This document shows positions 17,298 through 25,913 of a DNA stretch of 64,000 nt, in pieces. The number at the start of each line of letters is the position of its first letter. Within the stretch, counting starts at the first letter, position 1. The stretch spans positions 124,001 through 188,000 of the forward strand of contig JBLWXV010000001.1 in assembly GCA_048267245.1 (NCBI GenBank), given 5' to 3'. The notes under the pieces were generated by a model. That model was given only the letters and a program-made list of their open reading frames with translations, was not told the origin of the DNA and did no database searches. This stretch comes from JBLWXV01 sp048267245 (GTDB taxonomy: Bacteria; Bdellovibrionota; Bacteriovoracia; Bacteriovoracales; Bacteriovoracaceae). Made by a program: the position numbers and the translations under genes.

Positions 17298-17441
17298 ATG
17301 GAGAATTTCAAGGAAGAAATTCTGGGACAGATCGAAAGGATCAAACAGAAAGTAGCAGCAGGAAGCGAGCTCGAAGGGAAAGATTTTGATATCCTCTTCC
17401 TAGCCTCGCTCCTAGAGGACGCAGGCCGTGGAAGCAACTAA
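17298..17441 (+). CDS. Small 47-residue protein between two GT9 genes
   Basis: A short gene that is easily missed. GGAGG (17289-17293) lies 4 nt before the ATG at 17298, and the frame runs 47 codons to TAA. The product is acidic and helical (MENFKEEILGQIERIKQ start, hydrophobic DILFLASLLEDAG end), with no membrane segment. The start of the next GT9 gene overlaps it by 14 nt, so it is embedded in the operon and probably co-translated. No family is recognised; a binding partner for a neighbouring glycosyltransferase or flagellar protein is a guess. Confidence 0.6.
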   Translation: MENFKEEILGQIERIKQKVAAGSELEGKDFDILFLASLLEDAGRGSN

Positions 17442-19149
17442 TAAGAAGAGCTCTTCGCCTTCTCCTCTGACTCCAAAGGACCCAGCTAAGAAGCATATTG
17501 CTTTTATTCAGCTCAATCGCCTGGGCGATCTAGTACAAACGGCCATCGCCGCCGACGCTCTCAAGCGTTCGCGACCGGAAGTTAGGCTCTCTATCATTGG
17601 GCGCGCCTCATTCGTTCGCCCACTTCGCTTCTTACTTGAGTCTGTTTTTGATCAAGTCTTTGAAGTTAATCTTCCACAAATTGTTAGCGGGGCTAAAGAT
17701 GGTCTCACTCCAGTTCTCTCAGAGCTGAGAGGCTTTTTAGATAAGGTAGAAGAGCATCCAATAAATGTTCTCATCAACCTCTCGCTCTGTAAGACAAGTA
17801 ACTACCTTAGCTCATCGCTTAAGACTAAATTTCGCCTAGGAAGCTACTACGACACTAAGGGTGATGTGGCCTGTAGAGACCACTGGGGCCAATATATCAT
17901 GACAACCGTCATGAGCTCAGACCTCAACCCCTTTAATCTCGTTGATATATATCGCTCACTCATTGGAACTAAAGATATTGACGTCTACGTCCCTAAAAGA
18001 AAAGCTCCAATCAATGCAGAAATGCTTTTTGTTCATCCCTTTGCCTCTAACGAGCGCAAGAGATGGAAGCCAGCGAAGTGGTCTGAAGTACTCTATAAAA
18101 TCTTAAAAGAGAATCCCAAAATTAAAGTTGCTCTTGTGGGAGCTGCCAGTGAGAAAGAGGCTGCTAATCAGATTCTCTCAACTCCAACACTGCTGCAGTT
18201 TAAAGATAGAACAACAAACTATGCGGGCGTACTCTCTCTTAAAGATCTCGCAGCTAAGATGAGCCGCGAAGCTACACTCTTTATGGGACATGACTCAGCG
18301 ATTGGACACTTGGCTTCGTTCTATGCCATTCCAACGCTTACGATAAGCTTAGGAAATTCGAGACCTCATGAGATTGTGCCCTATGGAGACAAGAACCTGA
18401 TTCTAGCACCTAATACAAAGTGCTTTCCTTGCTTCCCAGACCAGAGCTGCCCAGGGCTTGAGTGTCATTCGAGCATCTCTTTTCACGCCGTCCCTGCTGT
18501 TGTTCGCTATGTCCTTAAAGGCTACGATCAATCTCAGCTTGCGACCAAGGAAGCAGTTCTCGCCTTAACAGGATCAAAGCTCTACCAAAGTTCATTTAAT
18601 AAAGAGTTTCAACTCGAACTACGCAGTCTCACTGACGATTACGTTGATATTAAAACGAGTTATCTCAAGTTCTACCAAATTACTTGGAGTTTTTTCTATA
18701 ATTCCATCGAACTCAATATGGCCTACCCCAAGGTCACTGACCAGACGGTTGCCGTTTTTGAACGAGATATGCAGGCACTTCAGAGCGTCTATGAGCTTTG
18801 CACTTTTGGTATGAAGTATTGTGGTTATATTCTGCGTGAAATTGCATCAGATAACCCATCGATCAAAGAACTTAAGAACATCTCTTTAAAAATTGATGAG
18901 ATTGACCAATTGATTGCAACCGTCGGGCGCACCTACCCAAACCTGACACCTATTTGCAATACGCTCAAGATTCAAAAGAGTAATCTAGACGGAAGTAACC
19001 TCGTTGAAATGACCGAGAGTTCACACAGCGTTTATCAAAGAGTCTCTCAACTTGGCTCGATTCTTTTTGAATTGATGAATAAGACTGTCGAAAACCAAAA
19101 AATTACAAGCAAGAAGCTTACTGGGACTAACCGTCCCAAATCAGTTTAG
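17428..19149 (+). CDS. GT9-type glycosyltransferase (heptosyltransferase-like) with C-terminal extension
   Basis: 573 residues, GTG start at 17428-17430. The GT9 signature HIAFIQLNRLGDLVQTAIAA is near residues 22-41. The second domain has FVHPFASNERKRWKPAKW and FMGHDSAIGHLASFYAIPTL. The Cys cluster CFPCFPDQSCPGLEC is the common GT9 C-x2-C...CP..C element. A helical extension of about 200 residues follows, as in the gene at 15612-17285, so the two are probably paralogues. It overlaps the upstream 47-codon gene by 14 nt. Role inferred: sequential sugar transfer to a flagellar protein. Confidence 0.78.
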   Translation: MEATNKKSSSPSPLTPKDPAKKHIAFIQLNRLGDLVQTAIAADALKRSRPEVRLSIIGRASFVRPLRFLLESVFDQVFEVNLPQIVSGAKDGLTPVLSELRGFLDKVEEHPINVLINLSLCKTSNYLSSSLKTKFRLGSYYDTKGDVACRDHWGQYIMTTVMSSDLNPFNLVDIYRSLIGTKDIDVYVPKRKAPINAEMLFVHPFASNERKRWKPAKWSEVLYKILKENPKIKVALVGAASEKEAANQILSTPTLLQFKDRTTNYAGVLSLKDLAAKMSREATLFMGHDSAIGHLASFYAIPTLTISLGNSRPHEIVPYGDKNLILAPNTKCFPCFPDQSCPGLECHSSISFHAVPAVVRYVLKGYDQSQLATKEAVLALTGSKLYQSSFNKEFQLELRSLTDDYVDIKTSYLKFYQITWSFFYNSIELNMAYPKVTDQTVAVFERDMQALQSVYELCTFGMKYCGYILREIASDNPSIKELKNISLKIDEIDQLIATVGRTYPNLTPICNTLKIQKSNLDGSNLVEMTESSHSVYQRVSQLGSILFELMNKTVENQKITSKKLTGTNRPKSV

Positions 19150-19157
19150 GAGTTAGG

Positions 19158-19802
19158 ATGACTGACATTATCGTTAACAACAATCGCTATGATTTTAACC
19201 AAAAAACAGAGGATAGCCGCGTTGCCGACTTACTCGACTCAATTTTGGCCGACACCAATTTTCAAGACCAGGTGATCTCTAGAATATCAGTGAATGGAAA
19301 AGTTCTAACTGAACAGGAAGAGAATGCGATTGCCGACTCAAGCCTAACTCAAGTAGGAAATATCCACATTACTTTGCAAAGTAGTGTGGACCTAGCTTTT
19401 GAAGCCCTCGATAGCTGTAATGTCTACATCGAAAACCTAAACGAACAGATTGTGGCGCTGGTTGCCGCTTATCAAGCTGGCAAGACCAATGAGGCCAATA
19501 ATATGTTTGGCGAGCTCGTTGACTTCATTGACCTCTTTATCCAATTAGTCACTCGCATCCACCGCACTCTAAAGGCCAATCTAGGCGACGACTACCGCAA
19601 ATCTAAGACTGTCCAGAACCTAGAGATCCATTTGCTCTCAGTCCTCAAGGCCATCTTGCCCGCCAAAGAGCGCGAGGACGTCATCATGCTTTGTGACTTG
19701 CTTGAGTATGAGCTGATGGATAATCTAACGCAGTGGAAAATAAGAGCTATACCCGAGTTAAAAGGCCTCAAAAACGCGACTCAGACACCAAAGTCAGAGT
19801 AA
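19158..19802 (+). CDS. Conserved-looking protein of unknown function in the flagellar glycosylation locus
   Basis: 214 residues, soluble and acidic. The first about 75 residues are mixed alpha/beta with a short ubiquitin-like pattern (RVADLLDSIL...ISVNGKVL). The remainder is a helical bundle with a long FIDLFIQLVTRIHRTL helix. No catalytic motif is seen. AGGAGTTAGG precedes the ATG, 8 nt after the GT9 gene, and the 3' end overlaps the histidine-kinase frame by 70 nt. It is likely in the same transcript. No function is proposed. Confidence 0.5.
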   Translation: MTDIIVNNNRYDFNQKTEDSRVADLLDSILADTNFQDQVISRISVNGKVLTEQEENAIADSSLTQVGNIHITLQSSVDLAFEALDSCNVYIENLNEQIVALVAAYQAGKTNEANNMFGELVDFIDLFIQLVTRIHRTLKANLGDDYRKSKTVQNLEIHLLSVLKAILPAKEREDVIMLCDLLEYELMDNLTQWKIRAIPELKGLKNATQTPKSE

Positions 19803-21463
19803 GCGGCGCACGCTCCGAGGAGGCCCTGCAGATTCTCAGCAATCTGCCCGGTCTCCAGTTTATTCAGGAGGACTGCGAAGATTGTTTGTATGAAATTGAA
19901 ACTGACGAATCCTTTGTTAGGCTTATTAATAAGAATACAGCGCTCCACCAGTCACCCCCCAAGCTCAAATACAATCTTACCAATGTACTTTCGCTAGCTA
20001 ATCTGCTCTCTCATATTCCTAGTCAAGAGAGCAGAGATCACATTACCGGCACTCAAAAACTTCTTTCAAAATTTGAAAAGCGCTATAACAAAGATGTGCA
20101 AGCACGGGCAAATCTATCTGAACTCAAGCGATTGCTTGAGTCAGTCAATGGGCTAGGGGATCTACCTAAACACTTCCTTGAAATTCCCTACTTTGAACAC
20201 TTTCAAGTTTGTCAGATTTTGATTCTTGAGAAGGGTATGCCCAATTGCCTAAGCCTTACATTTGACCGAGTAGGTGGTATCAGAAGTGAGAAGGTTGCCA
20301 CTCAAAAGTTTAACCAACTTATAAGTCAGGTAAAAAAGAGTAAGAATAAAATATTCTCTCTCGCAGGTAAAGAAAGCGAACTAAACGTCATTGGTAGCTA
20401 TCTTGGCAGAGAATTTGAATCTGGTTCACATAGTGTCGTCTTGGTGGTTTCTCGCAATGATTTTCTTCCCACGACTGAAGATGAGAGATCTCACTTTGAA
20501 GAAATCTCAAACAGTCTCTTTCTCGTACTTGAAAATATCCTATTCTCTGAACGCTTCATTCAAAAAGAAACGCAGCTCATGTCGGCCATCAATGGCCATC
20601 CGCTACCAATCGCGGTTTATGATACTTTTGGCGAGCTCATTTATGAGAATGAATCGGCAGCAAAATTGGAGTCTAAGGATTTTTCTCGCGCTATTGCCTA
20701 TAAAATTAAGAAGAAAACTCTTTATATTTTTCAGCGGCCAGAAGATGAATTCGGTCGCGACTTTCTCCACCTAGAAAGAATTAGTCTCCTAGGAGAGCTT
20801 CTAAACACTCTCAAACACGAGGTAAGCAATCCTCTTTTTGGCATTGAGCTTGGGGCGCAAGTCTTAGCCGATGATATTCCCCAAGAGGCGGAGACATTTG
20901 ATGAAATTCGAGCAAGCGTGACAAGATGTAGGGACATTATTAATAACTTCCACTCTCTCTACCAATCTCCTCACAAGCGCACCGAAACTGATATCATTAA
21001 ATTGGTTGAAGAAATTCTCGTTCTCACAAAAAGTGAGACCAGACAAATTAAGAAGTCCCTCCATATTGATGGAATCCCAAAGACTAAAAGCGATGTACAA
21101 AGCTTGGATAAAATCATTATCAAGACTCATCCGACCTGGCTTGGACAGATTATTTTCAATTTGATTATCAATGCCTCTCAGTCGCTAAAGGTTTTTGAAG
21201 ATAGCAAAGACAAGCTCATAGAAATAAATGTTTCACACACGCCCAGCGGAGTGAGAATTGAAATTTCTGACAATGGTCCAGGTATCGAGGCAGAAAAACT
21301 CTCTCACGTCTTTAAGCCCTTTTTTACAACTAAAACGCAGGGGACAGGCCTTGGACTTGCGATCTGTACCAATCTAGTTAAGAAGCTCTCGGGCTCTATT
21401 AGCGCTCAATCAGATCAGACCAAGCCATGGACAACTTTTGCTGTAGAGTTTCCGTATGAATAA
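19733..21463 (+). CDS. Sensor histidine kinase (soluble)
   Basis: 576 residues without obvious membrane segments. An N-terminal region with a GAF/PAS-like part (about 130-330) precedes the HisKA helix LLNTLKHEVSNPL with phospho-acceptor His362. The HATPase domain has the N-box FNLIINASQSL, DNGPGIEAE (G1) and TGLGLAIC (G2). The GTG at 19733 gives a 70-nt overlap with the preceding gene. The translated overlap looks genuinely coding, and no later ATG, GTG or TTG occurs before clear domain sequence. The response regulator gene overlaps its end by 8 nt, so the two are a cognate pair. Confidence 0.88.
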   Translation: MENKSYTRVKRPQKRDSDTKVRVSGARSEEALQILSNLPGLQFIQEDCEDCLYEIETDESFVRLINKNTALHQSPPKLKYNLTNVLSLANLLSHIPSQESRDHITGTQKLLSKFEKRYNKDVQARANLSELKRLLESVNGLGDLPKHFLEIPYFEHFQVCQILILEKGMPNCLSLTFDRVGGIRSEKVATQKFNQLISQVKKSKNKIFSLAGKESELNVIGSYLGREFESGSHSVVLVVSRNDFLPTTEDERSHFEEISNSLFLVLENILFSERFIQKETQLMSAINGHPLPIAVYDTFGELIYENESAAKLESKDFSRAIAYKIKKKTLYIFQRPEDEFGRDFLHLERISLLGELLNTLKHEVSNPLFGIELGAQVLADDIPQEAETFDEIRASVTRCRDIINNFHSLYQSPHKRTETDIIKLVEEILVLTKSETRQIKKSLHIDGIPKTKSDVQSLDKIIIKTHPTWLGQIIFNLIINASQSLKVFEDSKDKLIEINVSHTPSGVRIEISDNGPGIEAEKLSHVFKPFFTTKTQGTGLGLAICTNLVKKLSGSISAQSDQTKPWTTFAVEFPYE

Positions 21464-21830
21464 GAAAAAACTCCTCATTGTTGAAGATGAGATACTCATT
21501 CTCAAATCTCTTCAGTCGCTTCTGACAAAGCGTGGCGCAGAAGTTGATGGCGTTAAAAACGGCGTTGAAGCGATTAAATTAATTCGCGAGGGAAGTTACG
21601 ATCGCGTAATTTGCGACCTCATGCTTAAGGACATTACCGGCTTTGAGGTCATCGAGGAGACCAAGAATCATCTTGGCGGAAGAAGTGTAAGCGAGACCTT
21701 TATCATTATCACCGCTTACAGCTCAGAGCAGATCCTAGAGCGTGCAAGTAAGTATGGCTGCCCCGTTCTGAGTAAACCCTTTGAAGACATGGGCGGCGCA
21801 CTAAAACTATTTCTAGGTGACGAATCCTAG
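21456..21830 (+). CDS. Single-domain response regulator
   Basis: 124 residues, a receiver domain only. The acidic pair is Glu10-Asp11, the phosphorylated Asp is Asp54 (ICDLMLKD), a Thr lies in IITAYSS near 86, and the conserved Lys is in LSKPF. There is no output domain, so it acts by protein contact (CheY-like) or in a phosphorelay. The ATG lies inside the end of the histidine kinase gene (ATGAATAA), showing translational coupling with its presumed partner. Confidence 0.9.
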   Translation: MNKKKLLIVEDEILILKSLQSLLTKRGAEVDGVKNGVEAIKLIREGSYDRVICDLMLKDITGFEVIEETKNHLGGRSVSETFIIITAYSSEQILERASKYGCPVLSKPFEDMGGALKLFLGDES

Positions 21831-21849
21831 CAATAATTGAGAGTATAGC

Positions 21850-22761
21850 GTGATGAAAAAGAAGAATCTAAAGCGCGTCTCAATTGTCTTAAAACCCAAA
21901 CTTTCCGCCGATTTTAGCAGTGTCGTTCCAAACCTCTGCACCTGGCTTATTAGAAGAAAGGTCACTCCTGAAATACGCGAAGTTGAAGAGTCGCGCATTT
22001 CAAAGTTCTTTGGAAAGGACATCTTAAGCAAGATCGCTTTCGTCTCAGAAAAAGATTTTGCTAATGAATCAGACCTCATTATTACGCTTGGTGGAGATGG
22101 AACCTTTATTGGGGTGGCCAGACACTCTCACCGCGGAACGCCGCCTCTCTATGGCGTTAACATGGGGAGACTTGGCTTTATCACTCAATTTTCTAAGAGT
22201 GAGATGATTGAAGGGCTGGAGATGTTTGCTGCTGGCATTCTTGAAGAAGACAAGACCCCGCTCTACAAAGTTGAAGTATTTAATAAGCAAGAGTGTGTTG
22301 ATACAAGCTACTTTGTTAACGATGTTGTCTTAAATAAAAATGATATCTCAAGAATGATGTCCCTCTCTGTTGAAGTAAATGAGAGTCATGCCTACAATCT
22401 CTCGGGTGATGGCTTAATTGTAAGTTCACCTATTGGTTCAACGGCTTATAGTTTGGCCGCAGGTGGTCCGCTCATTCACCCAAAGCTCGCAGGTGTAGTT
22501 CTCACACCAATTTGCCCTCACAGCTTGAACCACAGACCTTTGGTGATTCCTGACGGTTTTAGCATTACCATTAAGGCGAGTGCTCAAAATGAGAACCTCA
22601 TGATTACGCTAGATGGTCAGCAGGCCATTAAATTTCCCTCTGGCGGATTTTTGCGTGTTACAAAATCAAAGACTCGCTACACCAAGATTGTCTGCAACCC
22701 AGAGCGCGATTATTTTCTAACTCTTAAAGATAAATTCACACACGGTCGTCGAGGTTTTTAA
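21850..22761 (+). CDS. nadK: NAD kinase
   Basis: 303 residues. The GGDG motif is at 81-84 (LIITLGGDGTF), followed by YGVNMGRLGFI, FVNDVVLNK and the glycine-rich SGDGLIVSSPIGSTAYSLAAGGP, given here as the block around residues 185-205. NAD kinase makes NADP from NAD and ATP in the cytoplasm. GTG at 21850 and ATG at 21853 are adjacent possible starts. It ends in TAATG shared with recN. Confidence 0.96.
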   Translation: MMKKKNLKRVSIVLKPKLSADFSSVVPNLCTWLIRRKVTPEIREVEESRISKFFGKDILSKIAFVSEKDFANESDLIITLGGDGTFIGVARHSHRGTPPLYGVNMGRLGFITQFSKSEMIEGLEMFAAGILEEDKTPLYKVEVFNKQECVDTSYFVNDVVLNKNDISRMMSLSVEVNESHAYNLSGDGLIVSSPIGSTAYSLAAGGPLIHPKLAGVVLTPICPHSLNHRPLVIPDGFSITIKASAQNENLMITLDGQQAIKFPSGGFLRVTKSKTRYTKIVCNPERDYFLTLKDKFTHGRRGF

Positions 22762-24392
22762 TGAATACAAGAAACTTCTTCTTGCAAAGGCTCTCGCTCA
22801 ATAATTTTGCTACTTTTGAAAATCAAAGCATTGAGTTTGATAATGACTTTAATGCCATCGTAGGAGAAACAGGCTCAGGAAAGAGTTTGATTCTAGATGC
22901 TCTCGCTCTTATTTTCGGATCGCGCTCAGATAAAAAACTAATTCGCAAAGGTTCAGATCAAGCCATCATTGAGGCTGCTTTTAATTGTGATGATGAAAAA
23001 ATCAAAAACTACTTTGATACTATCGGACATCCAATTATCGACAATGAAGTTGTCGTTAAACGTATTATCTATTCTAACGGCAAGTCAAAGGCGTACTTGA
23101 ACTTCGGCTCCTGCCAGGTTCAATTACTTGGCGACATTGCCAAGAGATTCATCGATGTCGTTGGTCAGTTTGAAAATCAAAAGCTGCTATCAAATGATTA
23201 TCAATTGGTACTTCTCGATCAATTTTGTCAGCACCAATCAAAGGTTGATCAATATTCAGAGAAGTACCGCGACCTACTCGTTTGCAAGTCTGAGCTTGAA
23301 TTGCTTGAGAGCAAACATCGTGAAATCGCTCTCACAAAAGACTACCTAGAGTTTCAAATCAGTGAGCTAGAAAAACTCTCGCCTTCAGTGGAAGAGGAGG
23401 AGTCTCTTATTAAAAGGAAGGACTTCCTTATGAATAGAGAGAAGTTCCTAAGCCTTAAAGATTCATTTCTCAATATCCTAAGCGAAGATGAGGACTCAGC
23501 TCTCACGAAGCTTCAATACCTCACAAATTTGGCCAACAAGAATGCCAATCTCTTTAGTGTAGAGTTTTCCAATAAACTCATTGAGGCGATTTCAATACTT
23601 GAAGACCTATCTTTTGAGCTCTCAAGTGAAAGTAACGAAATGGGAGATGAAGAGGAAGGCCTTGAGAGTATTATCGATCAACTCGATGCCTACTCAAAAC
23701 TTAAGCGCAAATTTAACCTATCAACTCAGGAACTCTCTGAGCACCTTGATAAGTTGAAGACGGAACTTTCGGCTTACAATGACATTGATCTCGACCTTGC
23801 AAAAGTGAAGAAGAAAATTGATTCACTTTCAAAAGAATTAAGAACTCTTGCTAGTGAGCTTCACTCTGAACGCGCCAAAAAGGCTAGGATTCTTGAGCAG
23901 AAACTTACAAAGATGGTTCAAGGACTTAATATGGAAGGGGCGACAATTCGACTTGAAGTCGCTATGACCAATGACCTAGGTTCCAAAGGTATTACCGCGC
24001 TTGAATTTATGGCGCAGACTAATCCGGGAGAAGGTTTTTACCGTGTTAAGGAGATCGCTTCAGGTGGTGAGCTATCTCGAATACTCCTGTCATTAAGACA
24101 GGTTGTCTCATCTCAAGATTCTATCTCAGTCTTTCTCTTTGATGAAATTGATACGGGTATTGGCGGAGCAACGGCCCTTAAAATCGGTAAAGCTCTTCAA
24201 AATGTCTCAGAATTTAGCCAAGTTGTGGCCATCACCCATCTTCCTCAAATTGCCATTCACGCAAAGTCATTGATTGAAGTGAAGAAGCAAACCGTAGGTA
24301 AGGGTGGTAAGGAGAGGACCGTTTCTCTCGCTCAAGAAATTTTGGCCACGCAAAGAGAAGACTTTATTAAGTCGATGATGCCCCTTCATTAA
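22761..24392 (+). CDS. recN: DNA repair protein RecN
   Basis: 543 residues, an SMC-like ATPase for double-strand-break repair. Walker A GETGSGKS is at 35-42. Two coiled-coil arms span about 150-230 and 290-380. The ABC signature ASGGELSRILLSL, Walker B VFLFDEIDTGIGG and the H-loop ITHLPQIA lie in the C-terminal part. Its start overlaps the nadK stop by one base, the classical nadK-recN order. The end overlaps the convergent lpxH by 26 nt. Confidence 0.96.
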   Translation: MNTRNFFLQRLSLNNFATFENQSIEFDNDFNAIVGETGSGKSLILDALALIFGSRSDKKLIRKGSDQAIIEAAFNCDDEKIKNYFDTIGHPIIDNEVVVKRIIYSNGKSKAYLNFGSCQVQLLGDIAKRFIDVVGQFENQKLLSNDYQLVLLDQFCQHQSKVDQYSEKYRDLLVCKSELELLESKHREIALTKDYLEFQISELEKLSPSVEEEESLIKRKDFLMNREKFLSLKDSFLNILSEDEDSALTKLQYLTNLANKNANLFSVEFSNKLIEAISILEDLSFELSSESNEMGDEEEGLESIIDQLDAYSKLKRKFNLSTQELSEHLDKLKTELSAYNDIDLDLAKVKKKIDSLSKELRTLASELHSERAKKARILEQKLTKMVQGLNMEGATIRLEVAMTNDLGSKGITALEFMAQTNPGEGFYRVKEIASGGELSRILLSLRQVVSSQDSISVFLFDEIDTGIGGATALKIGKALQNVSEFSQVVAITHLPQIAIHAKSLIEVKKQTVGKGGKERTVSLAQEILATQREDFIKSMMPLH

Positions 24393-25119
24393 GGGTTATT
24401 TGTGAAATGGGTCCAGTTGTAGGGATGTAGTTAAATACGGCCTCAATTGGACCATACCCATTATTAACGTAAGTTATTCCCTGATTTTCATAGATATCGC
24501 GCACGTGTGAGTGTCCCCAAACAATCGTATTTACTCCATGTAGCTCTGAACAGTCCCTGGCCAGTTCTCTAAACTTCGTGCGTACAACCTCACTAATATC
24601 TTCCCCATACTTCTTTGAATTTCTTGAACGTGAGATTTTTGAGGCTAGTGAGCCTATATTGTTAATGAATTTCTCTCCAACAAGAGAGAGCACCAATTTG
24701 GCAAATTTTTGCGAACCGATCACTCTGCGGTATCTATAATAGAACTGGTCTTGATGATCAAACCAATCGCCGTGTGAGAGCAGTACGTCCCTGCCACGAA
24801 GTCCCACTATAACGTAGTCTCTTACATACTGAATTCCAGGAATTTTACTCTCTAGGTTTCTTAGATGAAGATCGTGATTCCCTTCAAAATAGTAGATTAC
24901 TTTGCCCTCTTTAGAGAGTGTCGCCAGCTCATCGAAGACATCTTTAAAGTCTTGGTACTTATGAGAAATGTCTCCCACCCATAGATCGAATATATCGCCG
25001 AGCAGGGCAATGTGATCACTTGATCGCACTTGAGGATGCTCTAAGAATTTCTTAAGAAGTTGATGACCGCGGTCACCTGGAGTTTTGATATGGAGGTCTG
25101 AAATTGTGCTAAGGCCCAT
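24367..25119 (-). CDS. lpxH: UDP-2,3-diacylglucosamine hydrolase-type phosphoesterase
   Basis: 250 residues of the calcineurin-like metallophosphoesterase fold. Metal-binding motifs appear in order: SDLH (7-10), GDIFDLW (41-47), EGNHDLH, LLSHGDWFD and WGHSHV. GDIFDLW and the second-half basic insert match LpxH, which cleaves UDP-diacylglucosamine to lipid X in lipid A synthesis. It is followed after 8 nt, on the upstream side, by a PilZ gene. The 3' end overlaps recN. Confidence 0.85.
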   Translation of the reverse strand: MGLSTISDLHIKTPGDRGHQLLKKFLEHPQVRSSDHIALLGDIFDLWVGDISHKYQDFKDVFDELATLSKEGKVIYYFEGNHDLHLRNLESKIPGIQYVRDYVIVGLRGRDVLLSHGDWFDHQDQFYYRYRRVIGSQKFAKLVLSLVGEKFINNIGSLASKISRSRNSKKYGEDISEVVRTKFRELARDCSELHGVNTIVWGHSHVRDIYENQGITYVNNGYGPIEAVFNYIPTTGPISQITLNEGASST

Positions 25120-25127
25120 GCCTTATG

Positions 25128-25820
25128 CTAGCTCAAATCGTCCAGTAAGGCTTGATGCCCTAGGATAATTTTTTGAATTATGTGTCGGCACAACTCATTA
25201 TCTTCGCTAAACGAAAAGCCTAGGAGCTGAGCTGCGTAGGGACTCTCTGCAATTTGAAAGGGTTTAAGCTTCTTTAGTCTCGCCACCTTTAAATCGACTT
25301 GAGTTCTAGATTTTCCGTGAATCAGAAAGGCTTTCGAGATGATATCGCCTTCGTGTATTCCCTTGAGTTCACCCTTCATTGCGAGTAGGCCAAGTCCATC
25401 TTCACTTATATCAAAGCACTCTCTTCTAAAAATCTTCGTGCCAACATGAAGTTCAAGCTCAAGCTCTATCATCGGCTTAAATCGCTCTGATTTTCTTCTA
25501 TCGTACTTTACGAGGTTAGTTGGAAAAGCGAGTATCATCTCGTTTCCATCTACTTTCAGAACTTCACTCGAAAAAATAATTGATTCTGATGGAGCTATAA
25601 AATTGATGCGAAAATCCCCTCCCATAACCTTGGCGAGAAGATGTTCTTGGTGATCGTGAAGTGTTAAGTGAATTTGTGAACGATCAGACTTGATGGTGCG
25701 GATGCTTGCGTGAATTCTCGTGAGATTGCCCAAACGAAGAGACCAGACCACCACTGTCTCGCCCTCCATCATCACATTGATTAGATCTTTCTTTAAATTT
25801 TCAATGCTCTTTACAATCAC
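25128..25820 (-). CDS. PilZ-domain protein, predicted c-di-GMP receptor
   Basis: 230 residues. A YcgR-N-like beta domain of about 110 residues is followed by a PilZ domain. Both c-di-GMP motifs are intact: RxxxR in DRRKSERFK near 110, and DxSxxG in DISEDGLGLL. YcgR proteins slow flagellar rotation when bound to c-di-GMP. Position between lpxH and the flagellin genes suits a motility role, but that is inferred. It is transcribed on the same strand as the flagellins, after their terminator. Confidence 0.85.
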   Translation of the reverse strand: MIVKSIENLKKDLINVMMEGETVVVWSLRLGNLTRIHASIRTIKSDRSQIHLTLHDHQEHLLAKVMGGDFRINFIAPSESIIFSSEVLKVDGNEMILAFPTNLVKYDRRKSERFKPMIELELELHVGTKIFRRECFDISEDGLGLLAMKGELKGIHEGDIISKAFLIHGKSRTQVDLKVARLKKLKPFQIAESPYAAQLLGFSFSEDNELCRHIIQKIILGHQALLDDLS

Positions 25821-25851
25821 GGCCGTTTCCTTTTTTGTGCCCTTTTAAAAG

Positions 25852-25881
25852 GGCCCCTTCCCAAACAGCTAAGAAGGGGCC
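25852..25881 (-). terminator. Rho-independent terminator after the first flagellin gene
   Basis: On the minus strand GGCCCCTTCT pairs with GAAGGGGCC around a loop of about 11 nt, and CTTTT follows. It lies about 33 nt after the flagellin stop and before the PilZ gene. Confidence 0.72.
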
Positions 25882-25913
25882 ATGGGCATTAAGACTAATT
25901 AGGTATGGGCTTA

